In this document: piece by piece, positions 9,498 through 19,420 of the stretch
Layout of the letters: every line of letters starts with the position of its first letter
How positions within the stretch are numbered: the first letter of the stretch is position 1
Program-made: the position numbers and the translations under genes
DNA from: Polaromonas sp. P2-4
Lineage (GTDB): Bacteria; Pseudomonadota; Gammaproteobacteria; Burkholderiales; Burkholderiaceae_C
Assembly (NCBI GenBank): GCA_024703855.1
Contig: CP087965.1
Coordinates: 3,092,001-3,156,000 of the forward strand
DNA: 64,000 nucleotides
Direction of reading: 5' to 3'
The notes under the pieces: model-generated
What the model saw: the letters and a program-made list of their open reading frames with translations, nothing else
What the model was told of the DNA's origin: nothing
Databases searched by the model: none

Positions 9498-10525
9498 TTA
9501 CGCCACGCCTGCAGTCTTCTCGGACACGCCTGCGGCGTGCGCCTGCTGGTCAGCGTGGTAGCTGCTGCGCACCATCGCTCCCACGGCGGCGTGGGTGAAA
9601 CCCATTTTGTAGGCCTCTTCCTCGAACATCTTGAAGGTGTCGGGGTGCACATAACGGCGCACCGGCAGGTGGCTGGTGGACGGCGCGAGGTACTGGCCAA
9701 TCGTCAGCATGTTGATGTCGTGCGCACGCATGTCGCGCATGACCTGCAAAATCTCTTCGTCGGTTTCTGCCCAGGCCCACCATGATGCCGCTCTTGGTCG
9801 GCACGTCGGGGTGCAGCGCCTTGAACTTTTTGAGCAGGTTCAGGCTGAACTGGTAATCGCTGCCGGGGCGCGCTTCCTTGTAGAGGCGCGGCGCGGTTTC
9901 CAGGTTGTGGTTCATCACATCGGGCGGCGCAGCCTTCAAAATTTCGAGTGCGCGGTCATCGCGGCCACGGAAGTCGGGCACCAGGATTTCGATGGTGGTG
10001 GCGGGCGACAGTTCGCGAATCTTCTGGATGCACTCTACAAAATGGCCGCTGCCGCCGTCACGCAGGTCGTCGCGGTCCACGCTGGTGATCACCACGTATT
10101 TCAGCTTCAGCGCGGCAATCGTGCGGGCCAGGTTCAGCGGTTCGTTCACATCCAGCGGGTCAGGCCGGCCATGGCCGACGTCGCAAAACGGGCAGCGGCG
10201 TGTGCACTTGTCGCCCATGATCATGAAGGTCGCCGTGCCCTTGCCGAAGCACTCGCCAATATTGGGGCAACTGGCTTCTTCGCAGACGGTGTTGAGCTTG
10301 TTCTCGCGCAGAATTTGCTTGATCTCGTAAAAACGGGTGGTCGGGCTGCCCGCCTTGACGCGAATCCAGTCGGGTTTTTTCAGCACCTCGCCCTGGACCA
10401 CTTTGACCGGAATGCGACAGTTTGGCCGCAGCCTTCTGCTTGGCCAGTGGGTTGTAGGTGTCCAGGTTCTGGACTTCGCGGACGACTGGATTGGCAGCCG
10501 GGTTGATGACTTCTGGTGTGCTCAT
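9498..10525 (-). CDS. lipA: Lipoyl synthase, two apparent frameshifts
   Basis: Radical-SAM enzyme inserting two sulfurs into protein-bound octanoyl groups. The auxiliary cluster motif [12 protein letters not shown] and the radical-SAM motif [10 protein letters not shown] are both present, as are [11 protein letters not shown] and [10 protein letters not shown]. Two indels break it. Near 10413-10417 a CG is missing (restored: [14 protein letters not shown]). At 9768 a T is inserted in a CpG (restored: GIMVGLGETDEEIL). Both repairs give canonical LipA sequence and the enzyme is normally needed, so these are likely sequencing errors. ATG 10525 follows lipB by 24 bases. Confidence 0.94.
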
Positions 10526-10549
10526 GGTGTTTGTCTTGGGGGTACAGCG

Positions 10550-11258
10550 TTACGGCGCAAGGTAAGTAAGGAGCTTTTGGCTCAGCACATCCGCCGCATC
10601 CTGCCAGCTTGCCGATACCCCGATTGTAGAAAGGTCTGTGGTTTCCAGTCCCACATAGCCGCAAGGGTTGATGCGCGAGAATGGTTCCAGGTCCATCGCC
10701 ACATTGAGCGCCACGCCGTGGTAGGTGCAGTGGCGGCTCACCTTGATGCCTAAAGCGGCGATCTTGCCCAGGCCGCGAAAGCGATCGGAGGGGTTCAGTG
10801 GGCCGGTCAGCGCGGCGTGCGAAAAAGGGTCGTCCAGCCGCACATAAATACCGGGCGCGCCCGTCACCCGGTGCCCCGTCACCCCAAAATGCAACAACGT
10901 CCTGATGACAGCCTCTTCGATCCGGTACACGTATTCCTTGACGAAATAGCCGGCGCGCCGGAGGTCCATCAGCGGATAGGCCACCACCTGGCCCGGGCCA
11001 TGGTAGGTGACCTGGCCGCCGCGGTTGGTCTGCACCACGGGAATGTCGCCAGGGTTCAGGATATGGTCGCTTTTGCCTGCCAGCCCCTGTGTATAGACCG
11101 CAGGGTGCTCACAAATCCATAGCTGATCGCGCATACTCATTGGGCTGAGGCCCGATTTCGTTTGAAATTTGAAGGCTGCGGGCAAGCGTGAAGGCCTGCA
11201 TGGCTTCGTAGGTGGGCAGGTAATCCACCCGACCCAGGTTGCGAATTTCAATGCTCAT
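10550..11258 (-). CDS. lipB: Octanoyl-[ACP]:protein octanoyltransferase, one apparent frameshift
   Basis: Transfers octanoyl groups from ACP to lipoyl domains, the substrate step for LipA. Landmarks are [42 protein letters not shown], the catalytic Lys in [12 protein letters not shown], and YHGVALNV. The true start is ATG 11258 ([21 protein letters not shown]). The frame is lost at 11128-11132, where one CG of a CGCGCG run seems missing (restored: [11 protein letters not shown]). The start codon overlaps the stop of the preceding res gene (ATGA), which is unusual because ybeD normally lies there. Confidence 0.92.
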
Positions 11259-13933
11259 GCCAGCAAGGTATCCAGTTGGCCGGACATTCCGGCGCCATCG
11301 CGCTCTTTGGTGATCTGCCCAAACAGGCAGCGCGAATTACTTCTACTCGCCCACAACTCGCCTATTTGCCGCTTTTCAATCTCATAAGGGTCATTGAGCA
11401 AGTGCGCGCCTTTGTACTCCACAACGGCTATGCGCCCATCCACCAGTTCGGCCACAAAATCCGGGAAAAACCGCCCTCTCGACGTTGCCAGCGCAAACCC
11501 ACAGGGTGCGGTGGTCAGATTGCGCACCCAGTGTTTAACTTTGGCGTGGTTATCCAGCAACTGGGCGCACAAAAACTCTTCGCCCCCGTCTTTCAAGTCC
11601 GCCTGCACCGGGTAAAAGTGCTTGTTGAACTGATAACGCCCGGCGTAGCGTGACCCAGCGGGGACCGGGTAACGATTCGCCTCAAACAGCAGGGGCCGCG
11701 TCCAGTCTGGCTCAATGTCCCACGCGCCTTCCAGCACCAGCTGCCTGAACTGGGTCTTGGCAGCCCTGTCTTTCAAGTCGCCGACTCGCGCCTCAATGTC
11801 TTGCGCCAGCTTGAAGCGCGCTTTGGCCAGCGTCACCAGCGGGATTCCCCGCTCATGCATCAGATGGCTGACGACCGCCGCAAAGTAACTCGTGCGTTGT
11901 CCTTGAGTGAGCTCGGGTAGCTTTTGAAACAAGGACTGATCCAGCCAGCGCACAAGGTCGTCTGCCGTGATGGTGCTGGAGCCGTAGTCAAAGGCAATCT
12001 GGCTGGCGTCCGCGGCACGCAGGTTGACGCGGGCGTCTTTCAGATAAATTTCAAAGGTGTTGGACTGCTCGACCACCTGAAAACCCGGCAATTGCACCGC
12101 TTCAGGTGTTAACAGATCCAGCTCCACGGCTTCAAGCACCGCCTCACGCTCCAGTGGCCAGAGCTGGTCCTGTGGCGTGCTGCGGTAGCTCAGCGTGGGA
12201 ATCGGGGCAAAGCGTTCGCCGCGCGATGCCGGAGCGCTTTGCGCGGCAACCAGCGCGTTGTGCTGTGCCACCTTGTCGCGCACCTGTTCCTGCTTTTTCG
12301 GGCCACGCACCTGCGCCATCAGCAGCGCCTCAACCTCCGTGCCAATGTGCCCGGTGACCACCAGGGTCTGCTCGCCCGCAATCTGCACCACCTCAACGCC
12401 TGCTGCCGTCTGCAATTCTGGTGAAAGTGAACTTGCTATGAAATTGGTAGCTACTAGCGCAGGTATTACGGGGGCTGGAGGCTGATTTTGTTCAAAAAGT
12501 GGCAATACTGACTGCTGCACCACCATCGACGCGACATCCAGCGCCTCAAACCCCATGTTGTTGATCAGCCTGTCCGCCAGCTCATGGGCGGCGGTTGAAA
12601 ACTTTGCCTCACACACATGCGCGTACGCCCGGTTGAGAGCCTCACGCCCGCGCGGGCTGGCGTAAGGCATGCGCAACACGCGGCCCAGCAACTGCTCGAC
12701 CGCCGTGGCGCTTGAGAGCTTTTGCAGCGAGCACAGCACATAGGCAAACGGGCAGTCCCAGCCTTCGCGCAGCGCCTGTACCGTGATCACAAAACGCACC
12801 GGGCAGTCGCGGGCAGCTAAGTCCAACCCTTCCAGTTCACGCGTGTCCCCGGTGGCTACCTTGATCTGCTCTTTGGGAATATGCAGCTCGTCTTCCAGGT
12901 GCTTGCGCAGGACTTCAGGGGGCACTTCGTCGTTCTCGTTCTGCGCCTGAAACAGCACGATCGGCCGCACATAGCCGTGGCCGGTCGCTTCGTCTTTAAG
13001 CGCCTCGCCCTCCAGCGCGCTGGCTTTGCACGGCGGCAAACACCGCCTGCTGCCAGCCCTGCGGATGCTCGGCCAGGGCAATCGGCAGCTTGATCATGCT
13101 TTCCGCCGCCAGTTCCTGAGCGCTGACGTGGTACAGCACATTGGTTTTGGCCGGTATCGGCGTGGCTGTCAGTTCCAGAATCGCACTGGGGTTCAGGCGC
13201 TTGAGCGCGGTAAAGCTTTTGTCGGTCTTGGTGTTGTGCGCCTCGTCCACGATCAGCAGCGGCTCATGCAGCGCCAGCCAGTTCGCCAGGCTCCAGCGCG
13301 GCTGGCCGATAAAGCCAGGCAGCACGCCGGTTTTATCGGCTGCAGCCTCTTCCGCCGTAACCACCGCATCAGGCAAATCGCGCAGCACCCTGCAAACGCT
13401 GCTCATCACAACCTTTAAAGTGCCGCTCAAAGTTTTCAGAAAAGCTGTACACATTGCGCTTGTCGGTGTCATCAATGCGAAAGCTCTGAATGGTGGCTAC
13501 CACCACCACGGCGCGCTGGCCCCAGTCGGGCGGCGCAATGTTGGCCAGGTCTTCCAGCGCGCAAACCCGCACGCCTGTGCCGTAGCTGGCTTCGAGCGCC
13601 TCACGGTAAGGGTGGCCCGTGGTTTGCAGCGCCTTGAGGGTCTGGCTGCGAATCGTGTCGCTGGGCACCAGCCACACCGCCACCGGCGCATCGGTCGCGC
13701 GCCATTCCTGCGCCAACACGTTCACCGCGTGCGCCGCCATCAGCGTTTTGCCGCCGCCCGTGGGAATGCGCAGGCAGATGCAGGGCACCTCGCCAAACGG
13801 ATCGGGGTTGTAAGGCCGCCCCACCTGCTCGCCAAAAGCCATGGCCGGGCCTTTGAGCTGGGCCGCGCGGGCAAATGCCTGCAGCAGCGTCAAGGGCGGC
13901 TTGCTGGTAGGACTTGAGGGTGAGGGTAGTCAT
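11255..13933 (-). CDS. Type III-like restriction helicase-nuclease (Res), three apparent frameshifts
   Basis: About 890 residues, DEAD/DEAH superfamily 2. Motif I is RIPTGGGKTLMAAH, motif II is LLIVDEAHNTKT, motif III is LTATPI, and motif VI lies in QLLGRVLRMPYA. A C-terminal PD-(D/E)xK-type nuclease is suggested by FFPDFVAELVDG...IAVVEYKG. This is the architecture of type III restriction subunits that work with a Mod methyltransferase; two such methyltransferase halves lie 1.8 kb upstream. Frame breaks: A insertion at 13886 (restored LDALQAFARAAQ), T insertion at 13391 (restored RLRVLRDLPDAV), and a missing CG, or an extra base in a CpG, near 13015-13020. The stop overlaps the lipB start. 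Confidence 0.83.
12435..12461. repeat. Family A repeat (copy 2), inside res
   Basis: GCTATGAAATTGGTAGC followed by a degraded tail. In the gene it encodes part of PALVATNFIASSLS, without disturbing the frame. Confidence 0.55.
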
Positions 13934-14032
13934 GAATGTTTGAGTTGGCGTTGGCTGGTTTGGATTTTTCGTGTCACATCCAATTTTTGTAAGTCATTGA
14001 TTTGTATGGATAATTATCATTTATTGCTGCGC

Positions 14033-14087
14033 CTTTCGGTTAAATTTTCGGATAATCCAAAAGAATTTCACACGGATTAACCGAAAG
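14033..14087. promoter_or_regulatory. Inverted repeat between the AlbA_2 gene and res
   Basis: CTTTCGGTTAA (14033-14043) and TTAACCGAAAG (14077-14087) are perfect 11-bp inverted arms around a 33-bp AT-rich spacer that itself contains TTCGGATAA. The element follows the AlbA_2 stop (gap of one base) and precedes res by about 100 bases on the minus strand. No T tract follows the stem, so an operator or attenuator in front of res is more likely than a simple terminator. The local sequence is markedly AT-richer than the flanks. Confidence 0.5.
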
Positions 14088-14088
14088 C

Positions 14089-15781
14089 TTAGGGCTTCAA
14101 AATCTCCCACCGTCCGCCTTTGCCCTGCTGGGTTGCCACAATTTTTTGGCCATCGAGCCCACTCATGCGTAGTGATGAAAGTAGATTTTTAACTTTGGCC
14201 TGCTTTTGCCTCGGAGTAAGAGAGTCGGGCAGTTTGGCAAGCAGCAATGCTTTGACTTCTGACAGCGAGACAGATTTGAACTTCTTGATGTGCTGCAGGA
14301 TGAGCGTTTTGTAATAGTGATCGTCCAGCCCCTTGTTGCGGGTGTACTCAGGGCGGGTATTGGTGGCATCTGCGACGTGGGCCGAGACAAAGAAGTTGGG
14401 TTTACGCCCCTCAATCAACTTCGCCTTACGCAAAACGGTGGCTTGGTCATCACCAATCCTGTGCTTTTTCTGTACTCGGTCCAGCCATATCACCTGCTCC
14501 AGCGGCAGGTCTGAGCGCTCAATCAGCATCCGGCTGTAGTTTTCGTCAATTTGCTGGCCGTAGATGTTGAACACCGTCTCTGCCTGCGTTGAGCCTTCGT
14601 AGTCAGGCAAAGGCAAGTAACGCTTGCGCTGGCTGACCACCATGTCGCGAATGCCGTAGCCCCCTTTATCAATCATGCCAATGTTATTCATAGCCAGCGC
14701 CAGCCAGTTGTTGCGGTACACGCTGGGCGTGCGGTCGCCGGTGAAATAGTCCTCCGGCTTGCCATCGACGAAGTTGCCAGGATTGCTCAATCGCAGCCTT
14801 CCTGCGGTCTCCAGCACCACGATGCGCCCAGCCTGCTCATAGTCCTGGTGTGCCAGGCAGTTGTGCAGGCCCTCCAATATCACTTGGGTGTCGTAGCGGG
14901 GCAGCTCAATGGCCAGTAGCTCTGTGGTCGGGAAAAGTTTGATGTTCGGGTTGCGAATGTGCTGTCCCACTTCGGTGGTCGTGAGTACGAACGGAGGGCC
15001 AAAGTGCTTGGCAATGCGCTCATCGGGCACTTTCCAGGTGATTTCTGCGGTGCTGCCGGGCAACAGGCCAACGCTCTGCGGCAGCCCGAGCAACAACAAG
15101 GCCGTGCGCGTGATCTGACTATGCAAAGTGATCTTGGCGCGGTTCAAAAACTCTTCCGTGCTCCAGTTGGCAATTTCTGAGGCCCAGCGCTCCTGCTGGT
15201 GCTTGGCTGCAAACTTCTCCCGCGCCTTGACAATGGCAGCAGGGTCGAGATCGGCCGCGGTAGCGCCCGGTACGAGTTCTGCGCTCCAGTCTTGTCCGGC
15301 AATCAGTTCCGTCAGAATGCCGCGCAGGCGGTCCGGGCGCAACTCCACCAGACTGTCGCCGTCGTCGCTGCCACGCCTTGTCATGCGCCTGCACGGGTTG
15401 TCTGGGCGCATGGCGGGGCACATGCACCAGCCACACGGTTGCGCCCGTGTCGCTAGTCTGAAGCGCTTCGACACGCAGCCCTACAGACGGCAGGCCAGGC
15501 GTTTTCCCCAGGATTCTGTGAACGATGTTTTCTGGCGTGTAGTCTGCAAAGTCCTGTATGCCTGTGACCGCCAGCGTCTTGTCCTGCACGCCGATGACGA
15601 TGCAACCACCGTCCATATTGGCCAGAGCCGAGACATAAGACACCAAGTCTTCGCCTTTGCGACCGGAAATGTTTGATTTCAGACTGACCCATTCTTTCCA
15701 CTCATGGCGCTCGTCTTCCTTCGGGAATCGCTCCTTTAGCCACGCTTGCAACTCTTTGGCAGTCATACAGGTTCCGACCAT
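14089..15781 (-). CDS. AlbA_2/Schlafen-type ATP-binding protein, one apparent frameshift
   Basis: About 560 residues. The N-terminal AlbA_2 (Schlafen-like DNA/RNA-binding) domain has EWKEWVSLKSNISGRKGEDL and ALANMDGGCIVIGVQD. The middle carries the RecG-C-terminal-like HATPase_c_4 domain (ALPRYDTQ-type region, then EGLHNCLAHQDYEQAGRIVV, NIGMIDKGGYGIRDM). The C-terminus looks like a winged helix. The frame breaks at 15369, a T inside a CpG; removal restores KAWRDDGDSLVEL. ATG 15781 overlaps the mod stop by one base (TGATG), so mod and this gene are translationally coupled. It is likely an accessory or regulatory subunit of the restriction locus (inference). Confidence 0.78.
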
Positions 15782-17488
15782 CACCGCGCCCTCACGTCAT
15801 ACGGAATGTGCTTGAACGTCACGTTGGCCTGTTTCAGGCGCTCTTGCCCCAAACGGCAGGCTTCGCCATACACCAGCAAGGGCGCGGCGGGTTCGGGAGT
15901 GGTGGCGTGCAGTGCCAGCAGGGCATCGAGCACGGCCTGGGTCAGCACGTTGCCGCCGGCGGGGCGCTTGTCGCCCAGAATGCCGTTGTAGAGCAGGTAG
16001 CAGGCAAACTGCGGTGTCTTTATGAATGAAATAGGCTCCTGGCCCGCGTCTAGCGGGCGCAAGCAGCTATCTAATTGATAGTGAGTGCCGAGGTAGGGCG
16101 TGCCCGGTTTTGCGGCTGCCGGGTCGAAAGCCGCGCCGGTTTCCTGCTGCCAGACAAAGGCCGCCAGCGTGGCAAAGCGCACGTCGGGGTGAATGCGGCC
16201 GTGCTCGTCAAACACCGGCGCGCCCAGCCGCATGAAGCGAAAACCACCGCCACCTTGCCACGCCACGGCCTTGCTGATGCCGCCCGGTTCGCCGTCAATC
16301 ACCTTTTGCAGGCGCGGCAGGCAATGCGTGGCGGCGTGTTCGCCCATTTCAATGCCTATCCAGCGCCGGCCCATTTTGTGGGCGACGGCGGCGGTGGTGC
16401 CGGAGCCTAGGAAGGAGTCGAGGATGAGGTCGTTGGGGTTGGTGGCGATGTGAAGGATGCGTTGGATAAGCGCTTCGGGCTTTGGTGTTCCGAACACGTC
16501 GCTACCAAACAAGGCAACGATTTCTTTTTGCATCCTGTGTGTGTCCAACTTCCTCGTATGACCACCATGTTTGAGGAACCATCCCGTCTTTCACTTCAAA
16601 AAGAAAGCGCTTCAGTGACGGGACGTTATTGCCATCTTTACCCCACCATATACGGTTCTCGCTATGAAGCCTCCAAAGATTCTCCTCAGAGATAGACCAG
16701 TAACGACCGGATGGAGGGCTAGGAATATGGCGTCCGCTGGGACAGGTAATCGCGTATGTACCAAGGCTGTAGAAATTTCTAGCAGACAAGTCGCTTGGCT
16801 TCCAAACGCCTCGCGTATCGGAGTCGGGATTTTTGTAAGCCTTATCTTGCTTTTCCGTCCTCGGCATGAGGTTGGGAACCCATGAATCAGCATGTTTCAT
16901 GTAAACGATCACGTAGTCATGGTCTTCGGAAAAATGCCGCGCTGTTGACTTTGGCGAATAGTTCTTTCGCCATAAAACGGTGGTGACAAAATTTCCTCGC
17001 CCAAACACCTCATCCATCAGCACCTTGAGGTAGTGCCCTTCGTTGTCGTCAATCGTCACCCAGATCGAACCGTCCTCGCGCAGCAGTTCACGCAAGAGCT
17101 GCAGGCGCGGCAGCATCATGCTGAGCCACTGGGCATGTTCCAGGTTGTCGTCGTAGTGCTCAAACGCGCTCTTGGTGTTGTAGGGCGGGTCGATAAAGAT
17201 GCACTTGACCTGGCCGCGGTAAAAGGGCAGCAGCGCCTTGAGCGCTTCGAGGTTGTCGCCCTGAATCAGCAGGTTGTCGGTGATCGCGATTCGGGTCGGG
17301 TTTGCCGGGATTTCGGCTTCGGCAACAACCAGCTCAGCCTGAACGGGCGTGGCATGAGCCGACGAGGGCTCAGCTACCTCGCTCTGAGCGATAGGCGTAT
17401 GAATCGATACCTGTTCCAGCAGGCGGTAGGGCACACGAGCGGCGGTGGTGAAGGCGGCGGCGCGGTTGAGCCAATCGAGGGTGGGCAT
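15781..17488 (-). CDS. Type III-like adenine-specific DNA methyltransferase (Mod), one frameshift
   Basis: A beta-class N6-adenine methyltransferase of about 570 residues. Catalytic motif IV DPPYNTK lies in CIFIDPPYNTKSAFEHYDD, and SAM-binding motif I, DSFLGSGTTAAVAHKMG, comes later, the order expected for beta class. EEVGHTQDAKKEIVALFG and TPKPEALIQRILHIATNP are typical of Mod subunits of type III systems. The frame is lost near 16528 in an A run (five A seen; seven would give AKKEIV). It starts 15 bases after the HigA-ImmA gene. The recognition sequence cannot be inferred. Confidence 0.87.
16053..16082. repeat. Family A repeat (copy 3), inside mod
   Basis: GCGGGCGCAAGCAGCTAT plus the inverted partner ATTGATAG. 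It encodes the insert-like peptide YQLDSCLRPLDA in the C-terminal part of Mod. Confidence 0.7.
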
Positions 17489-17503
17489 GTTGTGAGCAGG
17501 GTC

Positions 17504-18626
17504 TTACTGGGCAGCGAGCTGGTAACGGTCTTTTAGCTGGGCCAGCGGGCTGGCATATGGCACCAAGCCCATATGCTGCAGGCAACCAACCACGATACCG
17601 GGATGGATGTTGATTTCTCGCGCGAAGGCACGAATGCCCTCGGTAGTGAGGTCGATTCGACCGAGCCGCTGGCGGTCTGCGGGGGTGATCAACACGTCAG
17701 CAGCGAACTGGTTGGCCTCTTTTTCCTCTTTGCTTTCCACTGCAGCGCCAGAGCTGGCGTCGTCCAGAAATACCGCGCGCTTGGGGTGCTTGAGGATATG
17801 GGCCACTTCATGAAAAAAGTTGAACCAAAAAACATCGCTCCACTTGCCCAGCAGTGACAACTGAATCAGTGGGCGGTCCCCTAACCAACGCGCCACGCCA
17901 CTCACATGGGTACCAGGAAATGCGGGTACAAAAAGTAGCAAAACACCTGTTTCGGCACATAGGGTCTTCAGGCCCGCGCCAATGTCTGCCGCTGGCCGTG
18001 TGCTGAGCGCGCGCATGGCGGGAATGTTGGCATGCAGCTTCTCGGCGCTGTAGGCGGGTAGATCAGCTGACTGCGTCGAGCTTTGCGCCGCAATTTCACC
18101 CAGTCGCAGCCACGCGGTGATGGCGGTATTGTTGGTTTGCTGGGCTGGGTTGGCGCGTCGGAATGCGGCTTGCACCCTGCCGTACTGTTCTTCCCACCCT
18201 TCGGGCGACGCGACACCAAAGAACCGCAGTGCCGGCTCAATTAATGAAGCTTTGAACACGGCAGTCAGCCGCCCTTGGGGTAGATGGCCAGACTCCTGCA
18301 ACTGCTTGAGCGGTAGTTTGCCCAGCCATTCAAGACGGCTTTCTGCGCGGCCAGCGTCGCGCTGGCGGGCGAGGTATTCACGGTACCGCGCTTCCCGCGC
18401 CAGCCAGAAGTGCGCGGGCGTACCGAGCACGCGCTCCAGCTCAAGTGCTGTGTCCTCGGTTATTTCTTTGGTGCCGAGCACCATTTCGTTGATCGGCGTT
18501 GATTGGCCGGCCCATGCGGCGGGCCAGCTCGGCTTGTGCGATGCCTCGCTCTTCAATGAGTTCTGCGAGCGTGGCTCCCGGAGGCGATACAACGCTGGGC
18601 CGGTAACCTAAATTTGATTCAGTCAT
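17504..18626 (-). CDS. HigA-like HTH fused to ImmA/IrrE metallopeptidase, one frameshift
   Basis: About 373 residues. The N-terminal XRE/HigA domain (LAELIEERGIAQAELARRMG, then INEMVLGTKEITEDTALELE) is followed by an ImmA/IrrE zinc-peptidase domain with the HExxH motif in FFHEVAHILKHPK and a downstream acidic residue in KEEKEANQFAADVLI. The frame breaks near 18508-18510 beside a CpG, where one extra G is seen on the plus strand; removal links GRPINAINEMVLG. ATG 18626 overlaps the end of the HigB toxin gene by 8 bases. The fusion suggests an antitoxin/repressor whose peptidase domain could relieve repression by proteolysis, as ImmA does in ICEBs1 (family analogy). Confidence 0.83.
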
Positions 18627-18966
18627 GGTAGTCCACCACCTCAAGGATATAAATACTGTCAATAGCACGCCAGTCGAGGCCGCCATCGGGCTTGGTGGGT
18701 GGAGGCTGCTTTTGCGGCTTCACGATAAGCCGAAGTCCGCCAACCAAACGTGCGGAGAATTGCCCGGCGCGGTCTTTCTTGAGCTCTTCCCAGTGGCCGG
18801 GCAAGCTGCGCATGTCCTCCATGGACTGCGCGGCATCTAGGTCGTCAAGCCGGTTTTTCAGTTTTTTGGAAGTCTCAAGCCCATGCGCTTTTGTGACTTG
18901 CTTCGAGTTTTCAAAAAACGCTTTGTCTTTAGCGTTGAGAAAATCAATTTTCAAGTTTTTATCCAC
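18619..18966 (-). CDS. HigB/RelE-type toxin
   Basis: About 115 residues, first gene of the island operon. HigB-like fold features are KDKAFFENSKQVTKAHGL, LPGHWEELKKDRAGQFSARL and GGLRLIVKP, ending DSIYILEVVDYH. This family comprises ribosome-dependent mRNA endonucleases. No ATG is available; GTG 18966 or TTG 18954 is the start, and AAGG lies too close for GTG, so TTG is a real alternative. The toxin-first order and overlap with the antitoxin are typical of higBA loci. Confidence 0.78.
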   Translation of the reverse strand: MDKNLKIDFLNAKDKAFFENSKQVTKAHGLETSKKLKNRLDDLDAAQSMEDMRSLPGHWEELKKDRAGQFSARLVGGLRLIVKPQKQPPPTKPDGGLDWRAIDSIYILEVVDYHD

Positions 18967-18986
18967 CCTTAGGATGGATGATTATA
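18961..18986 (-). promoter_or_regulatory. Putative higBA promoter with palindromic operator
   Basis: On the minus strand a perfect TATAAT -10 (18986-18981) is followed immediately by the near-perfect palindrome ATCCATCCTAAGGGTGGAT (18979-18961), covering the expected transcription start and the toxin start codon. That is where a HigA-type autorepressor would bind. No good -35 is seen. The transcript would have a very short 5' leader. The 18967-19107 gap also holds a direct repeat TTTCACAAGCC / TTTCACACAAGCC. Confidence 0.6.
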
Positions 18987-19107
18987 CGTAAGTCTGGTGC
19001 TGCACAGCATCGGCCAAACCCGCGGGTTTTCTTTCACAAGCCACAATGAGCGTTGCTCCTATGAAAGAAATTGCCGTAAAACTTTCACACAAGCCAAGAA
19101 TTGACGA

Positions 19108-19420
19108 TCACAACACCACTTTGACCATCGGATGCGTGGACAGCGTGCGGTACAGCTCGTCGAGCTGCTCGCGGCTGGTGGCCATGACGGTGATGGTCAC
19201 GCCCAGGTAGTTGCCGCCCTTGCTTTCGCGCAGCTCGATGGTGGAGGCGTCAAACGCCGGGTCGAACTGATGCGCCACGGCGGTGATGGCAGCGACCAGG
19301 CCGTCCACTTTCACGCCCATGACCTTGATGGGAAACAGCGACGGGTAGTCGATCAGCGATTCCTTGCGTGACGACGGCGCGGGGCTGGTTTCGGGGGGTG
19401 TTTTCCGGGGAGGTAGTCAT
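19108..19420 (-). CDS. ybeD: YbeD/DUF493 family protein, one frameshift
   Basis: About 104 residues, a small ACT-like fold of the YbeD family: SLIDYPSLFPIKVMG, then STIELRESKGGNYLGVTITV and a C-terminal HPMVKVVL. The frame breaks in a C run near 19397 (six C; five or eight would restore the frame to PETSPAPSSRKESL). ATG 19420 overlaps the dat stop. In relatives ybeD is followed directly by lipB and lipA; here a 7.8-kb island intervenes. Confidence 0.85.

Noticed and set aside
13886..13886. Loss of CG as the cause of the first res frame break
   Set aside because: Adding CG also restores frame, but removing the inserted A gives a more family-like LDALQAF, and the same GCAGCAGCGTC context occurs at the pilU break (41481).
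11255..18966. BREX or DISARM locus
   Set aside because: No PglZ, BrxL, BrxC, DrmA or DrmB-like genes; the Mod/Res pair is of type III style.
18967..19107. Transposon end or integrase attachment site at the island border
   Set aside because: Only a short direct repeat (TTTCACAAGCC type) is visible; no matching sequence is found at the lipB border.
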